In this document: positions 27,573-35,398 of the stretch, piece after piece
How positions within the stretch are numbered: position 1 is the stretch's first letter
Layout of the letters: every line of letters begins with the position of its first letter
DNA from: Marinobacter persicus
GTDB lineage: Bacteria > Pseudomonadota > Gammaproteobacteria > Pseudomonadales > Oleiphilaceae
Assembly (NCBI RefSeq): GCF_002934325.1
Contig: NZ_PTIV01000029.1
Coordinates: 1-43,098 of the forward strand
Length of the DNA stretch: 43,098 bases
Direction: 5' to 3'
Program-made: the position numbers and the translations under genes
Notes under the pieces: model-generated
The model's database searches: none
What the model was told of the DNA's origin: nothing
What the model saw: only the letters and a program-made list of their open reading frames with translations

Positions 27573-28082
27573 TTACTTTTTTTCAATCCGATCGCGGTCC
27601 TTTTCCGGCTCTTCTTCATATTCCCCTTCGATGATGTCACCGTTGGCATCACGGTCAAACGGGCTCTGGCCGCCAAAGGGCCCCTGGCGGAAGGAACCGG
27701 CCTGGAAATGAAAGCCCTGCCCTCGGCTGGTGGTTGTCATGCGCTTCAATGCCTTAGCCGCCAGCCAGTGGCGGGTCACCGGAATCAGGCAGAGAAAACC
27801 GAAGGTGTCGGTGATGAACCCGGGGGTGAGCAACAGGGCACCGCCGACCGCCAGAATCAGCCCTTCGGCCACCTCCTTGGCAGGCAGTTCACCACTGTTC
27901 AGGCGCTCATTGGCACGCAGCAGGGTTGCCAGGCCCTGCTGGCGCAGCAGCCAGGCACCGACAACGGCGGTCAGAAGCACCAGCCCGATGGTGTTCATCA
28001 CACCAATCACACTGCCGACCTGAATCAGCACCGCCAGCTCGGTGACGGGCATGATAATGAAAAGGAAAAGGAAAACGGGCAA
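27573..28082 (-). CDS. fxsA: FxsA-family membrane protein
   Basis: An inner membrane protein of about 169 residues. FxsA (YtfN-like size class, PF04186) overexpression relieves phage T7 exclusion by the F plasmid; its cellular role is unclear. Hydrophobic segments cover about 1-20, 22-45 and 72-100 with family motifs MPVTELAVLIQVG and LLLTPGFITDTFGFLCL. I prefer the TTG at 28082, preceded by AGGAGG, because the protein then begins MPVFLFLFIIMPVTEL like its relatives. The alternative GTG at 28109 has no ribosome site. The acidic, charged C-terminus is variable. It sits directly upstream of groESL, a common order. Confidence 0.85.
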   Translation of the reverse strand: MPVFLFLFIIMPVTELAVLIQVGSVIGVMNTIGLVLLTAVVGAWLLRQQGLATLLRANERLNSGELPAKEVAEGLILAVGGALLLTPGFITDTFGFLCLIPVTRHWLAAKALKRMTTTSRGQGFHFQAGSFRQGPFGGQSPFDRDANGDIIEGEYEEEPEKDRDRIEKK

Positions 28083-28194
28083 GATGCCTCCTGTAACTCG
28101 CTCAGACACGTAGAAATAAAACTACCTGATAACTTGGTTAGGGCAAACCGTGAAAGTTCAAGGAAGGCACCGACGAATAACACACAGGTAATAA

Positions 28195-28518
28195 ATGGAT
28201 ACCTTCGAGCAAGAACCCTCCCGGGAGCAGAAAATATGGCAGGTGGTAGCGGCGATTCCGGAAGGAAGCGTGGCCAGCTACGGCCAGGTCGCAGCCATGG
28301 CGGGCCTTGGCCGGCAGGCGCGGTTTGTGGGTCGGGCCCTGGGCAGGTTGCCCGGCGGGCACAGCATCCCCTGGCATCGGGTGATTCGCAGCAATGGCCA
28401 GATTGCCTTCGGGGAAGGCACGGAAGCGCGTCAGCTGCAAACCGAGAAGCTACGGATGGAAGGAGTTGAGGTGATTAAAGGAAGGGTAAGAATGAAGGAC
28501 TTTCAGTGGCAGCCCTGA
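28195..28518 (+). CDS. Alkyltransferase-like protein (Atl, MGMT family without catalytic Cys)
   Basis: A 107-residue protein with the DNA-binding domain of O6-methylguanine methyltransferases. In place of the active PCHRV motif it has IPWHRV, so the acceptor cysteine is Trp60. Such Atl proteins (E. coli YbaZ, yeast Atl1) bind O6-alkylguanine and hand it to nucleotide excision repair rather than repairing it directly. The arginine finger region GRALGR and the helix-turn-helix ASYGQVAAMAG are present. It is divergent from fxsA and convergent with fumarase. Confidence 0.93.
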   Translation: MDTFEQEPSREQKIWQVVAAIPEGSVASYGQVAAMAGLGRQARFVGRALGRLPGGHSIPWHRVIRSNGQIAFGEGTEARQLQTEKLRMEGVEVIKGRVRMKDFQWQP

Positions 28519-28536
28519 GCGGTTGCCCAGGGCTGC
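28509..28536. terminator. Hairpin between atl and fumarase genes
   Basis: GCAGCCCTG (28509-28517) pairs perfectly with CAGGGCTGC (28528-28536), overlapping the stop of the alkyltransferase-like gene. No U-tract follows on either strand, so termination ability is uncertain. It is well placed to separate two convergent genes. Confidence 0.4.
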
Positions 28537-28554
28537 ACTGATGCAGTCAGCCGA

Positions 28555-30069
28555 TCAGACCGCCTTGGCGGCGATGATCTTTTCGTGCCACTCGACCGGA
28601 CCGGTCTGGTGCACGGAGCTGCCACGGGAATCCACGGCCACGGTGACCGGCATGTCTTCCACCTCAAACTCGTAGATGGCTTCCATACCCAGCTCTTCGA
28701 AGGCCACAACCTTGGCGTCCTTGATGGCCTTGGACACCAGGTACGCTGCGCCGCCCACGGCCATCAGGTAAACAGCTCCGAATTCCTTGATGGAGTCGAT
28801 GGCCACCTGGCCACGCTCGGCCTTGCCGATCATGCCGGTCAGGCCGGTCTTCTCGAGCATGGTGTGGGTGAACTTGTCCATGCGGGTGGCGGTGGTGGGG
28901 CCAGCCGGGCCAACCACTTCTTCGCCCACCGGATCAACCGGGCCCACGTAGTAGATAAAGCGACCAGTCAGGTCCACCGGCAGTTCTTCGCCGTTCTGGA
29001 TCATGTCGACCATCTTCTTGTGGGCCGCGTCACGGCCGGTCAGCATCTTGCCGGACAGCAGAACGGTTTCACCCGGCTGCCAGTCTTTCACGTCTTCCGG
29101 CGTGACGGTGTCCAGGTTCACGCGGCGTACGTTCTCGCCCACTTCCCAGGTGATTTCCGGCCAGTCTTCAATGCTTGGCGGCGTCTGCAGGGACGGACCT
29201 GTGCCATCCAGGGTGAAATGCGCGTGACGGGTCGCGGCGCAGTTCGGGATGATGGCCACCGGCTTGTTGGCGGCGTGGGTCGGGTAGTCCTTGACCTTCA
29301 CATCCAGAACGGTGGTCAGACCGCCCAGGCCCTGGGCACCGATGCCCAACTCGTTCACTTTCTCGAACAGCTCCAGGCGCAGCTCTTCAGCACGGTTGGA
29401 GGCGCCACGGGCCTGCAGGTCGTGGATGTCGATGGGGTCCAGCAGGGATTCCTTGGCCAGTTCCATCGCCTTCTCGGCGGTACCGCCAATACCAATGCCC
29501 AGCATGCCCGGCGGACACCAGCCGGCACCCATCTGCGGCACCATCTTCAGTACCCACTCCACCACGTCGTCGGACGGGTTCAGCATGGCAAACTTGGACT
29601 TGGCTTCAGAACCGCCGCCCTTGGCCGCCACGTGAACTTCCACGGTGTTACCCGGCACCATCTTGTAGTGGATGATGGCCGGTGTATTGTCCTTGGTGTT
29701 CTGGCGCTTGCCGTCCGGATCGGCCAGCACAGACGCACGCAGTACGTTGTCCGGGTGGGTGTAGGCGCGGCGTACGCCTTCGTTGATCACGTCATCCAGC
29801 GGCTGATCGCACTCGAATTTCACATCCATACCGATGTTCACGAACACGGTCACGATGCCGGTGTCCTGGCAGATCGGGCGGTGGCCCTGGGCACACATGC
29901 GCGAGTTGATCAGGATCTGGGCCATGGCGTCTTTCGCGGCCTGGGATTCTTCCCGCTGGTAGGCCTCGTGTACGGCGTCGATGAAATCTTTCGGATGGTA
30001 ATAAGAGATGAACTGCAGCGCGTCGGCTACGCTTTCGATCAGGTCGTCCTGGCGGATAACGGTGGTCAT
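28555..30069 (-). CDS. fumA: Class I fumarate hydratase (iron-sulfur)
   Basis: A 504-residue oxygen-sensitive [4Fe-4S] fumarase, interconverting fumarate and malate in the TCA cycle. The three cluster cysteines lie in PICQDTG (Cys67), GWCPPG and PNCAATRHAHF. The N-terminal alpha domain and C-terminal beta domain (LSGKMLTGRDAAHKK, FIYYVGPVDP) are fused, as in E. coli FumA/FumB. The gene is alone, convergent with atl and downstream of rmuC on the same strand with a 142-base gap. A 572-codon open frame on the other strand is a codon-bias shadow. Confidence 0.95.
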   Translation of the reverse strand: MTTVIRQDDLIESVADALQFISYYHPKDFIDAVHEAYQREESQAAKDAMAQILINSRMCAQGHRPICQDTGIVTVFVNIGMDVKFECDQPLDDVINEGVRRAYTHPDNVLRASVLADPDGKRQNTKDNTPAIIHYKMVPGNTVEVHVAAKGGGSEAKSKFAMLNPSDDVVEWVLKMVPQMGAGWCPPGMLGIGIGGTAEKAMELAKESLLDPIDIHDLQARGASNRAEELRLELFEKVNELGIGAQGLGGLTTVLDVKVKDYPTHAANKPVAIIPNCAATRHAHFTLDGTGPSLQTPPSIEDWPEITWEVGENVRRVNLDTVTPEDVKDWQPGETVLLSGKMLTGRDAAHKKMVDMIQNGEELPVDLTGRFIYYVGPVDPVGEEVVGPAGPTTATRMDKFTHTMLEKTGLTGMIGKAERGQVAIDSIKEFGAVYLMAVGGAAYLVSKAIKDAKVVAFEELGMEAIYEFEVEDMPVTVAVDSRGSSVHQTGPVEWHEKIIAAKAV

Positions 30070-30211
30070 AGTCGCCTCATCAGCTTTCTGATTGTAGGAA
30101 GTCTCGGAGCCGCATGGCAGCTCCGATCTTTAATAAAGAAGCGAGAGTTTACCAGAAATTCCGACAGGCGCGTGATGCGACAGAAGGCGAAGCGAAAGAA
30201 CGCTCCGGTGG

Positions 30212-31891
30212 TCAGCTTTCCTGGCGTTCCGTGGAGGGCGTTTCCGTATCGGCTGATGGCTCTTTATCCGCTGATGGCTCCTTATGGGCTGATGGCTCCT
30301 TAACCGCTGACGGCTCTTCGGCAGTCTCTTCTATCTCGTCAGCATCCACTTCGGCCTGGTCCACAATACCCTTGGGCAGCTCCTTTTTGACCCGAACTCC
30401 CAGCTCCACAAAACGGTTGGCCTGGGAAATCAGGTTGCCCCGGCCCCGGGTCAGGGTGTTCATGGCGGCGTCGTAGGTGCCCTGGGCGGTGTGCAGTTGG
30501 CCGCCAAGGCGCTCCATGGACTCCACAAACACCCGCAACTTGTCGTACACCGCGCCGGCCCGTTCGGCGATTTTCTTCGCGTTCTGGCTCTGGCGCTCGT
30601 AGCGCCAGATGTTCTCGATGGTGCGAAGCGTGGCCAGCAAGGTGGTGGGCGTCACCACGATGATCTTGCGCTCGAAGGCCTCGGCGAACAGGTTCTCGTC
30701 CTGCTGGAACGCAGCCACGAAGGCCGGTTCAATGGGCATGAACAGCAACACGAAATCCGGCGAGTGCAGGCCGTTGAGCTGGCTGTAGTCCTTCTCGCTA
30801 AGGGTGCGGATGTGGCTGCGAACCGCCTCCACGTGGCGCTTGAGGGCATCTTCCCGCAGGGCTTCGTCCTCGGTGTTGACCCACTCCTGGTAGGCCAGCA
30901 GGGACACTTTCGAATCAATAATCAGGTTCCGGTGATCCGGCAGGTGCACCACCACGTCCGGGCGCAGCAGCTGGTTGTCGCTGTCACGATAGCTGCCCTG
31001 GGTCTCGTATTCCACGCCCTTGCGCAGCCCGGAGCGCTCCAGCACGCGCTCCAGGATGAGCTCGCCCCAGTTGCCCTGAATCTTCTTGTCACCTTTCAGG
31101 GCCCTGGTGAGGTTGGAGGCTTCCTCGGTGATCTGGCGGTTCAGCTCCTGCAGGGATTTGATCTCACTGCGCAGGGCCTGGCGGTCGTTGCTTTCGCTGG
31201 TATAGACATGATCCACCCGCTTGCGGAAATCCTGCAGTTGGTCACGGAACGGCGCGAGCAATGAATCCAGACTGGTCTTGCTCTGCTGGCTGAATTTCTC
31301 GCTTTTCTGGTCGAAGATGCGGTTGGCCAGGTTCTCGAATTCCTGCTTCAGGGCGTCCCGGTTTTTCTCCAGCAGCTCCAGCTTTTCGTTGGCGGCGCGG
31401 CGCTCTTTGTCCAGGGTCACCTGCTGTTCCCGCAGCTCCACCTGAACCTGCCCCAACTCCGAGGCCAGGGAATCGGCTTTGTTGCGATGGGCCTGTGCCT
31501 CCTGCTCCAGCCGGTCGATACGCTCACGGCGCGCCGCCAGGTCCGAATCCGCCGCCGCCAGACGGTTTTCCAGACCCGCCGCTTTCTGGCGCCAGCTTTC
31601 AATGGTTTCTTCCAACTGGCCCGCCCGGCTTCTCTGCTCCTCCAGCAAACCTTCGAGATGCCGGGTTTGCTGATCGTGCAATGCCTGGGCCTGCTGTGCC
31701 GACTGCAGTTGATCTCGGGCTTCTGCCAGGGCTGCCTCGCCCGCGGACCGTTGCTGGCGCTCACGTTTCTGGGCCAGCACGGCCCAAACAAAACCACCCA
31801 GCGCCAGCACAGTCGCCGCCCCCAGAACCAAAAACCATCCCGCCATCCCGGCCGGGTTTGCCACCATTGCCTGGCTCAATGCCTCCATCAC
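30212..31891 (-). CDS. rmuC: RmuC, DNA recombination protein
   Basis: A 559-residue protein. A membrane helix near residues 16-38 is followed by a long coiled coil (about 40-245) and the RmuC PD-(D/E)XK nuclease-like domain (about 265-500; motifs QGNWGELILERVLERSGL and RPDVVVHLPDHRNLIIDSKV). RmuC limits recombination between short inverted repeats in E. coli. The C-terminal tail (about 525-559) is a low-complexity run of imperfect six-residue units around KEPSAD, encoded by an 18-bp tandem repeat. The first ATG leaves a short hydrophobic start consistent with an N-terminal anchor. Confidence 0.93.
   Translation of the reverse strand: MMEALSQAMVANPAGMAGWFLVLGAATVLALGGFVWAVLAQKRERQQRSAGEAALAEARDQLQSAQQAQALHDQQTRHLEGLLEEQRSRAGQLEETIESWRQKAAGLENRLAAADSDLAARRERIDRLEQEAQAHRNKADSLASELGQVQVELREQQVTLDKERRAANEKLELLEKNRDALKQEFENLANRIFDQKSEKFSQQSKTSLDSLLAPFRDQLQDFRKRVDHVYTSESNDRQALRSEIKSLQELNRQITEEASNLTRALKGDKKIQGNWGELILERVLERSGLRKGVEYETQGSYRDSDNQLLRPDVVVHLPDHRNLIIDSKVSLLAYQEWVNTEDEALREDALKRHVEAVRSHIRTLSEKDYSQLNGLHSPDFVLLFMPIEPAFVAAFQQDENLFAEAFERKIIVVTPTTLLATLRTIENIWRYERQSQNAKKIAERAGAVYDKLRVFVESMERLGGQLHTAQGTYDAAMNTLTRGRGNLISQANRFVELGVRVKKELPKGIVDQAEVDADEIEETAEEPSAVKEPSAHKEPSADKEPSADTETPSTERQES
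30252..30323. repeat. Four imperfect 18-bp tandem repeats in the rmuC tail
   Basis: Units of 18 bases based on GCTGATGGCTCCTTATCC start at 30252, 30270, 30288 and 30306; the last is diverged. They keep the reading frame and encode KEPSAD-like units on the minus strand. Copy number could vary by slippage without breaking the gene. Confidence 0.85.
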
Positions 31892-32069
31892 TGGTCAAAA
31901 CTCCTCAAGCTGGCCAAAGCACCTGGACTTAGTAGTAATACAGTCATCCAGAGCGCCTTAACCATCTGTAAACTCATTGGGGTTGAAGCCTGTAGTATAC
32001 TTGCCCGCTCGTTTAACAACACATCCACGGACCACACTCGCATCTTTACGGTCGTTTCAGAGGGTATTC

Positions 32070-32873
32070 ATGGGGTATAGACCAACTCGCTCCCGCTCGC
32101 GTTTCCTGATTGCCTCGGCACTGCTTGTCTTTCTCACCGGCTGCACGGCAGACCGCTACTTGATGGTGCCGAAGAACAACCTTGAAAGCGTTCAGCAATC
32201 CGTCAGTGCCCAAAGAGCGACGCTGGTTACCATGGAAGAAAACGCTGCCACCCGCCATGAGCAGCTTTTAAACAAAAACGCCCAGTCCACCCAAACCATT
32301 CTGGATGCCATTGCCACCCAGGTGGAAAAGCCCAACTGCCCGCCTCCCGAGGAAACTCCGGTATGTAAAGCCGCCCTGGCCAAGAGTGAACAGTCTGCGC
32401 GACTGGAAGGCAAATTGATTGTGGGTGAACTGGAAAAATTCTATCTGGCGGGGCCGGGGCTGGTATACAACGCCCGAATCGACAGCGGCGCCGAAACATC
32501 GTCCATCTATGCCCGTAACGTTCAGCCCTTTGAGCGGGACGGGAACAACTGGGTCCGGTTTGATGTTCCGGTACCTGGTGAAAACTCCGAATCCTGGGTC
32601 ACCCTGGAAAAAGAAGTGTCACGCTGGGTACGAATCATCCAGGCCAACTCCGAAGAAGCTGAGCACCGGGTGGTCGTGGAATTGCAGTTTGCCATCGGAG
32701 ACCATCACCAGGTGGCGGAATTTACCCTCGCCAACCGAAAAAATCTGACCTACGACGTACTCATTGGACGAAACATTCTGCGGGACGTGATGCTGATTGA
32801 CGTCGGCAAGGAATTCGCCACCGAACTACCTTCCTCCTATCTGGAGACCAACAATGGTGGAGAAGCCGAATGA
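32070..32873 (+). CDS. Retropepsin-like lipoprotein (PF05618, 'ATP-dependent zinc protease' family)
   Basis: A 267-residue lipoprotein. I start at 32070 (AGAGGG site) because this yields a basic start, a hydrophobic stretch and a lipobox LTGC with Cys25; Thr at +2 predicts the outer membrane. A short coiled coil (about 36-85) precedes a retropepsin-like domain with the aspartic dyad motif RIDSGAETSS (Asp138-Ser-Gly) and the later YDVLIGRN. Databases call this family an ATP-dependent zinc protease, but the visible motif is that of single-domain aspartic proteases. Its stop overlaps the next gene by four bases, making it the first gene of a three-gene operon with a membrane transglutaminase-like protein and an ATP-grasp ligase. 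It presumably cleaves something in the periplasm. Confidence 0.85.
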   Translation: MGYRPTRSRSRFLIASALLVFLTGCTADRYLMVPKNNLESVQQSVSAQRATLVTMEENAATRHEQLLNKNAQSTQTILDAIATQVEKPNCPPPEETPVCKAALAKSEQSARLEGKLIVGELEKFYLAGPGLVYNARIDSGAETSSIYARNVQPFERDGNNWVRFDVPVPGENSESWVTLEKEVSRWVRIIQANSEEAEHRVVVELQFAIGDHHQVAEFTLANRKNLTYDVLIGRNILRDVMLIDVGKEFATELPSSYLETNNGGEAE

Positions 32874-34387
32874 CGGCGAAATCCCGAGTTCCTTTCTACG
32901 CTTTCGTCCTGCTGCTGATTGCGGCAGGGATTGCCATTGCCGTCTGGCGCCACCTGGAACTTGGCGTACCCTGGATGACCGGAGAGCAGCGTCCCGTCTG
33001 GATGATTGAGGCGCGCGTGGACTTTGAGGGCCTCGGGGAGGCCGCCAAAGTCAGCCTTCACATACCCCAGGACCCACCCGGGTTCGGCATCCTGACCGAA
33101 CAGGCCGCCTCCCCCGGCTATGGCTTCTCGATTCTGGATAATTCTGGAAGTCGCCGGGCGGAATGGACCAAACGCAATGTCTCCGGGCCACAGACGCTCT
33201 ATTTCAAGGCGCAGTTTGTTCCAGATCAGACTCGCCCGGCCTCGATCCCTGAGCAGGCACCGCAGGCCAGCAACGAATTCTGGGAAGAACCAGAGGCCAC
33301 CGCCGTACAGGAGCTCATTGACCAGGCGCGGGAGCGGTCCAGCAGCCCCGAAAGCTTCACCCGGGAACTGATCCGCCTACTCCAGCCCGACAGCCAGACC
33401 CAGAACGCCGCATTGCTGGTATCGGAGAACAACCGGATACCCATGCTCGGGCGCATACTCAACCACGCAGGCATCCCGGCCCGTACCGCCGACGGCCTGC
33501 GCCTGGAAGACGCACGACGCCGCCAGCACCTGATTCCCTTTCTCCAGATTTACGACGGCAGCCAATGGCTGACCTTTGACCCGCGCACCGGAGAACAGGG
33601 CGTGCCGGGCAACCTGCTGCTTTGGCGCCAGGGCTCGGAATCGCTGCTGGATGTGGTTGGTGGTGACAATTCGGAAGTCAGCTTCTCAATGCTGCGCCAG
33701 ACCCTGCCGGCGCTGCAACTGGCGACCATGGAGGCCAACAAAAACGGCCTGGGCGTGCTGGGCTTTTACCAGTTACCGATTGAAGAGCAAAGCATGTTCC
33801 GCATGTTGATGTTGCTCCCGCTGGGTGCCCTGATCGTCGCGTTCATGCGGATCATTGTCGGCATCCGCACGTCCGGGACCTTCATGCCCGTGCTGATTGC
33901 CATCGCCTTTGTGCAGACCACGCTTCTGCCCGGGCTGATCGCCTTTCTCTCGGTGGTTGCCATCGGCCTGCTGCTCCGTGGGTATCTCTCCAGCCTGAAC
34001 CTTCTGCTGGTATCCCGGATCTCGGCACTCATCATCCTGGTGATTTTCATCACCGCCGGGCTGAGCATTGTCGGCTACCAGATGGGCTTTAACACCGGCA
34101 TGACCATCACTTTCTTTCCCATGGTGATCCTGGCCTGGACCATCGAGCGCATGTCCATTCTCTGGGAGGAGGAAGGGGCCCGGGAAGTCATGATTCAAGG
34201 GTCCGGCAGCCTGATCGTCGCCATTCTTGCCTTCCTGGCCATGGATGCGCCTCTGTCACGACACCTGACGTTCAACTTCCCGGAACTCCATCTGGTGGTG
34301 CTGGGCCTGATCCTGTTAATGGGTCAATACACCGGCTACAAGCTGAGTGAGTTGCGTCGTTTTTCACCCATGAAGGCCTACGAGTGA
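32870..34387 (+). CDS. Inactive transglutaminase fused to seven-helix membrane domain
   Basis: A 505-residue membrane protein. One N-terminal helix (about 8-26) leads to a periplasmic domain of some 280 residues. That domain contains a transglutaminase-like fold (RILNHAGIPARTADGLRL, then YDGSQWLTFDPRTGE) in which I see no catalytic Cys in the usual helix position, matching the 'Transglut_i_TM' family. Residues about 312-490 hold roughly seven membrane helices with GIRTSGTFMPVLIAIAF and a cytoplasmic EEEGAREVMIQGSG loop. It is coupled by an ATGA overlap to the retropepsin gene, and the ATP-grasp gene starts one base after its stop. A non-catalytic domain may bind a peptide and signal or transport through the helices. 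Confidence 0.85.
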   Translation: MTAKSRVPFYAFVLLLIAAGIAIAVWRHLELGVPWMTGEQRPVWMIEARVDFEGLGEAAKVSLHIPQDPPGFGILTEQAASPGYGFSILDNSGSRRAEWTKRNVSGPQTLYFKAQFVPDQTRPASIPEQAPQASNEFWEEPEATAVQELIDQARERSSSPESFTRELIRLLQPDSQTQNAALLVSENNRIPMLGRILNHAGIPARTADGLRLEDARRRQHLIPFLQIYDGSQWLTFDPRTGEQGVPGNLLLWRQGSESLLDVVGGDNSEVSFSMLRQTLPALQLATMEANKNGLGVLGFYQLPIEEQSMFRMLMLLPLGALIVAFMRIIVGIRTSGTFMPVLIAIAFVQTTLLPGLIAFLSVVAIGLLLRGYLSSLNLLLVSRISALIILVIFITAGLSIVGYQMGFNTGMTITFFPMVILAWTIERMSILWEEEGAREVMIQGSGSLIVAILAFLAMDAPLSRHLTFNFPELHLVVLGLILLMGQYTGYKLSELRRFSPMKAYE

Positions 34388-34388
34388 T

Positions 34389-35336
34389 ATGAGCTGGATT
34401 TCCGCCCGCCGGCTGAACAGGCTCGGAATGTTGAACATGAACCGGCGCAATGTCGATTACATTGGTCGGTACAACGAACGCTCGTCGTACCCATTAGTGG
34501 ACAACAAGCTGAGAACAAAGCTTGCGGTACGGGAATACGGCGTTAAAACCCCCAAGCTGCTCCAGGTGGTTCGCCAGCAGCACGAGATTTCCCATTTCCG
34601 TGAAATGGCCAGCGAGCTGGATGGTTTTGCCATCAAACCGGCCAAAGGCTCCGGCGGAAAGGGCATCACGGTTATCTCCGGTCGCGACGGGGACGAATTC
34701 ATCAAGGGCTCCGGCGCCCGCGAATCCTCGGAAGTACTGGAGCGCCATTTGAGCAACATTCTGGCAGGGCTCTATTCCCTGGCCGGCACGCCCGATGTCG
34801 CCATTGTCGAAAGCCTCGTGCAGTGCATTCCGTCACTCGCGCGATACTCCTTCGAGGGGGTGCCGGACATCCGCATTGTGGTCTTTCAGGGCTACCCCGT
34901 CATGGCCATGTTGCGACTGGCCACCAAGGCCTCCGACGGCAAAGCCAACCTGCACCAGGGGGCCATTGGCGTGGGCCTGAATATTGGAACCGGGAACAGC
35001 CTGAACGCCGTTCAGTTCAACCGCCCGGCCATCCTCCACCCGGACACTGGCCTGGCACTGGAAAACATTCGCATTGAAGACTGGGAAACCATGCTGGAAA
35101 TGGCTTCGCGCTGCTATGAAGCAACGGGGCTGGGCTACATGGGGGTGGATCTGGTGGTGGACGCCAAAGAGGGGCCGTTGCTGCTGGAACTTAATGCCCG
35201 CCCGGGCCTGGCCATCCAGATGGCCAATGGCTGCGGCCTGCTACCTCGCCTGAAACATATCGAAAGCCTCAAGCGCCTGCACTTCAGCCCGGCCGAACGG
35301 GCTCAATACGCCATGACCACGTTCGACCAAAGCTAA
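34389..35336 (+). CDS. RimK-like ATP-grasp ligase (alpha-L-glutamate ligase-like)
   Basis: A 315-residue cytosolic ATP-grasp protein annotated in databases as an alpha-L-glutamate ligase homologue. ATP-binding features are visible: FAIKPAKGSGGKGITVI (phosphate loop and lysine, about 78-94), the acidic VAIVESLVQ strand and the metal site LLLELNARPGLAIQMAN (about 265-281). Members of the fold couple ATP hydrolysis to formation of amide bonds. The start lies one base after the previous stop, so it is almost certainly co-translated with the 7TM protein. Third gene of the triad, closed by a strong terminator. The substrate is unknown. Confidence 0.85.
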   Translation: MSWISARRLNRLGMLNMNRRNVDYIGRYNERSSYPLVDNKLRTKLAVREYGVKTPKLLQVVRQQHEISHFREMASELDGFAIKPAKGSGGKGITVISGRDGDEFIKGSGARESSEVLERHLSNILAGLYSLAGTPDVAIVESLVQCIPSLARYSFEGVPDIRIVVFQGYPVMAMLRLATKASDGKANLHQGAIGVGLNIGTGNSLNAVQFNRPAILHPDTGLALENIRIEDWETMLEMASRCYEATGLGYMGVDLVVDAKEGPLLLELNARPGLAIQMANGCGLLPRLKHIESLKRLHFSPAERAQYAMTTFDQS

Positions 35337-35348
35337 GCGTCATGGCAT

Positions 35349-35382
35349 AAAAAAACCGGGGCTCGAAAGCCCCGGTTTTTTT
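35349..35382. terminator. Strong bidirectional intrinsic terminator
   Basis: A 13-bp stem (AAAAACCGGGGCT with AGCCCCGGTTTTT) closes a CGAA tetraloop, with T-runs on both strands. It serves the three-gene operon on the plus strand and the BCCT transporter on the minus strand. Confidence 0.95.
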
Positions 35383-35398
35383 CACTACCTGGTCACGA

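Noticed and set aside
28585..30303. 572-codon open frame opposite fumarase
   Set aside because: Antisense to a well-conserved gene; His/Gly-rich low-complexity product typical of codon-bias artefacts, without ribosome site.
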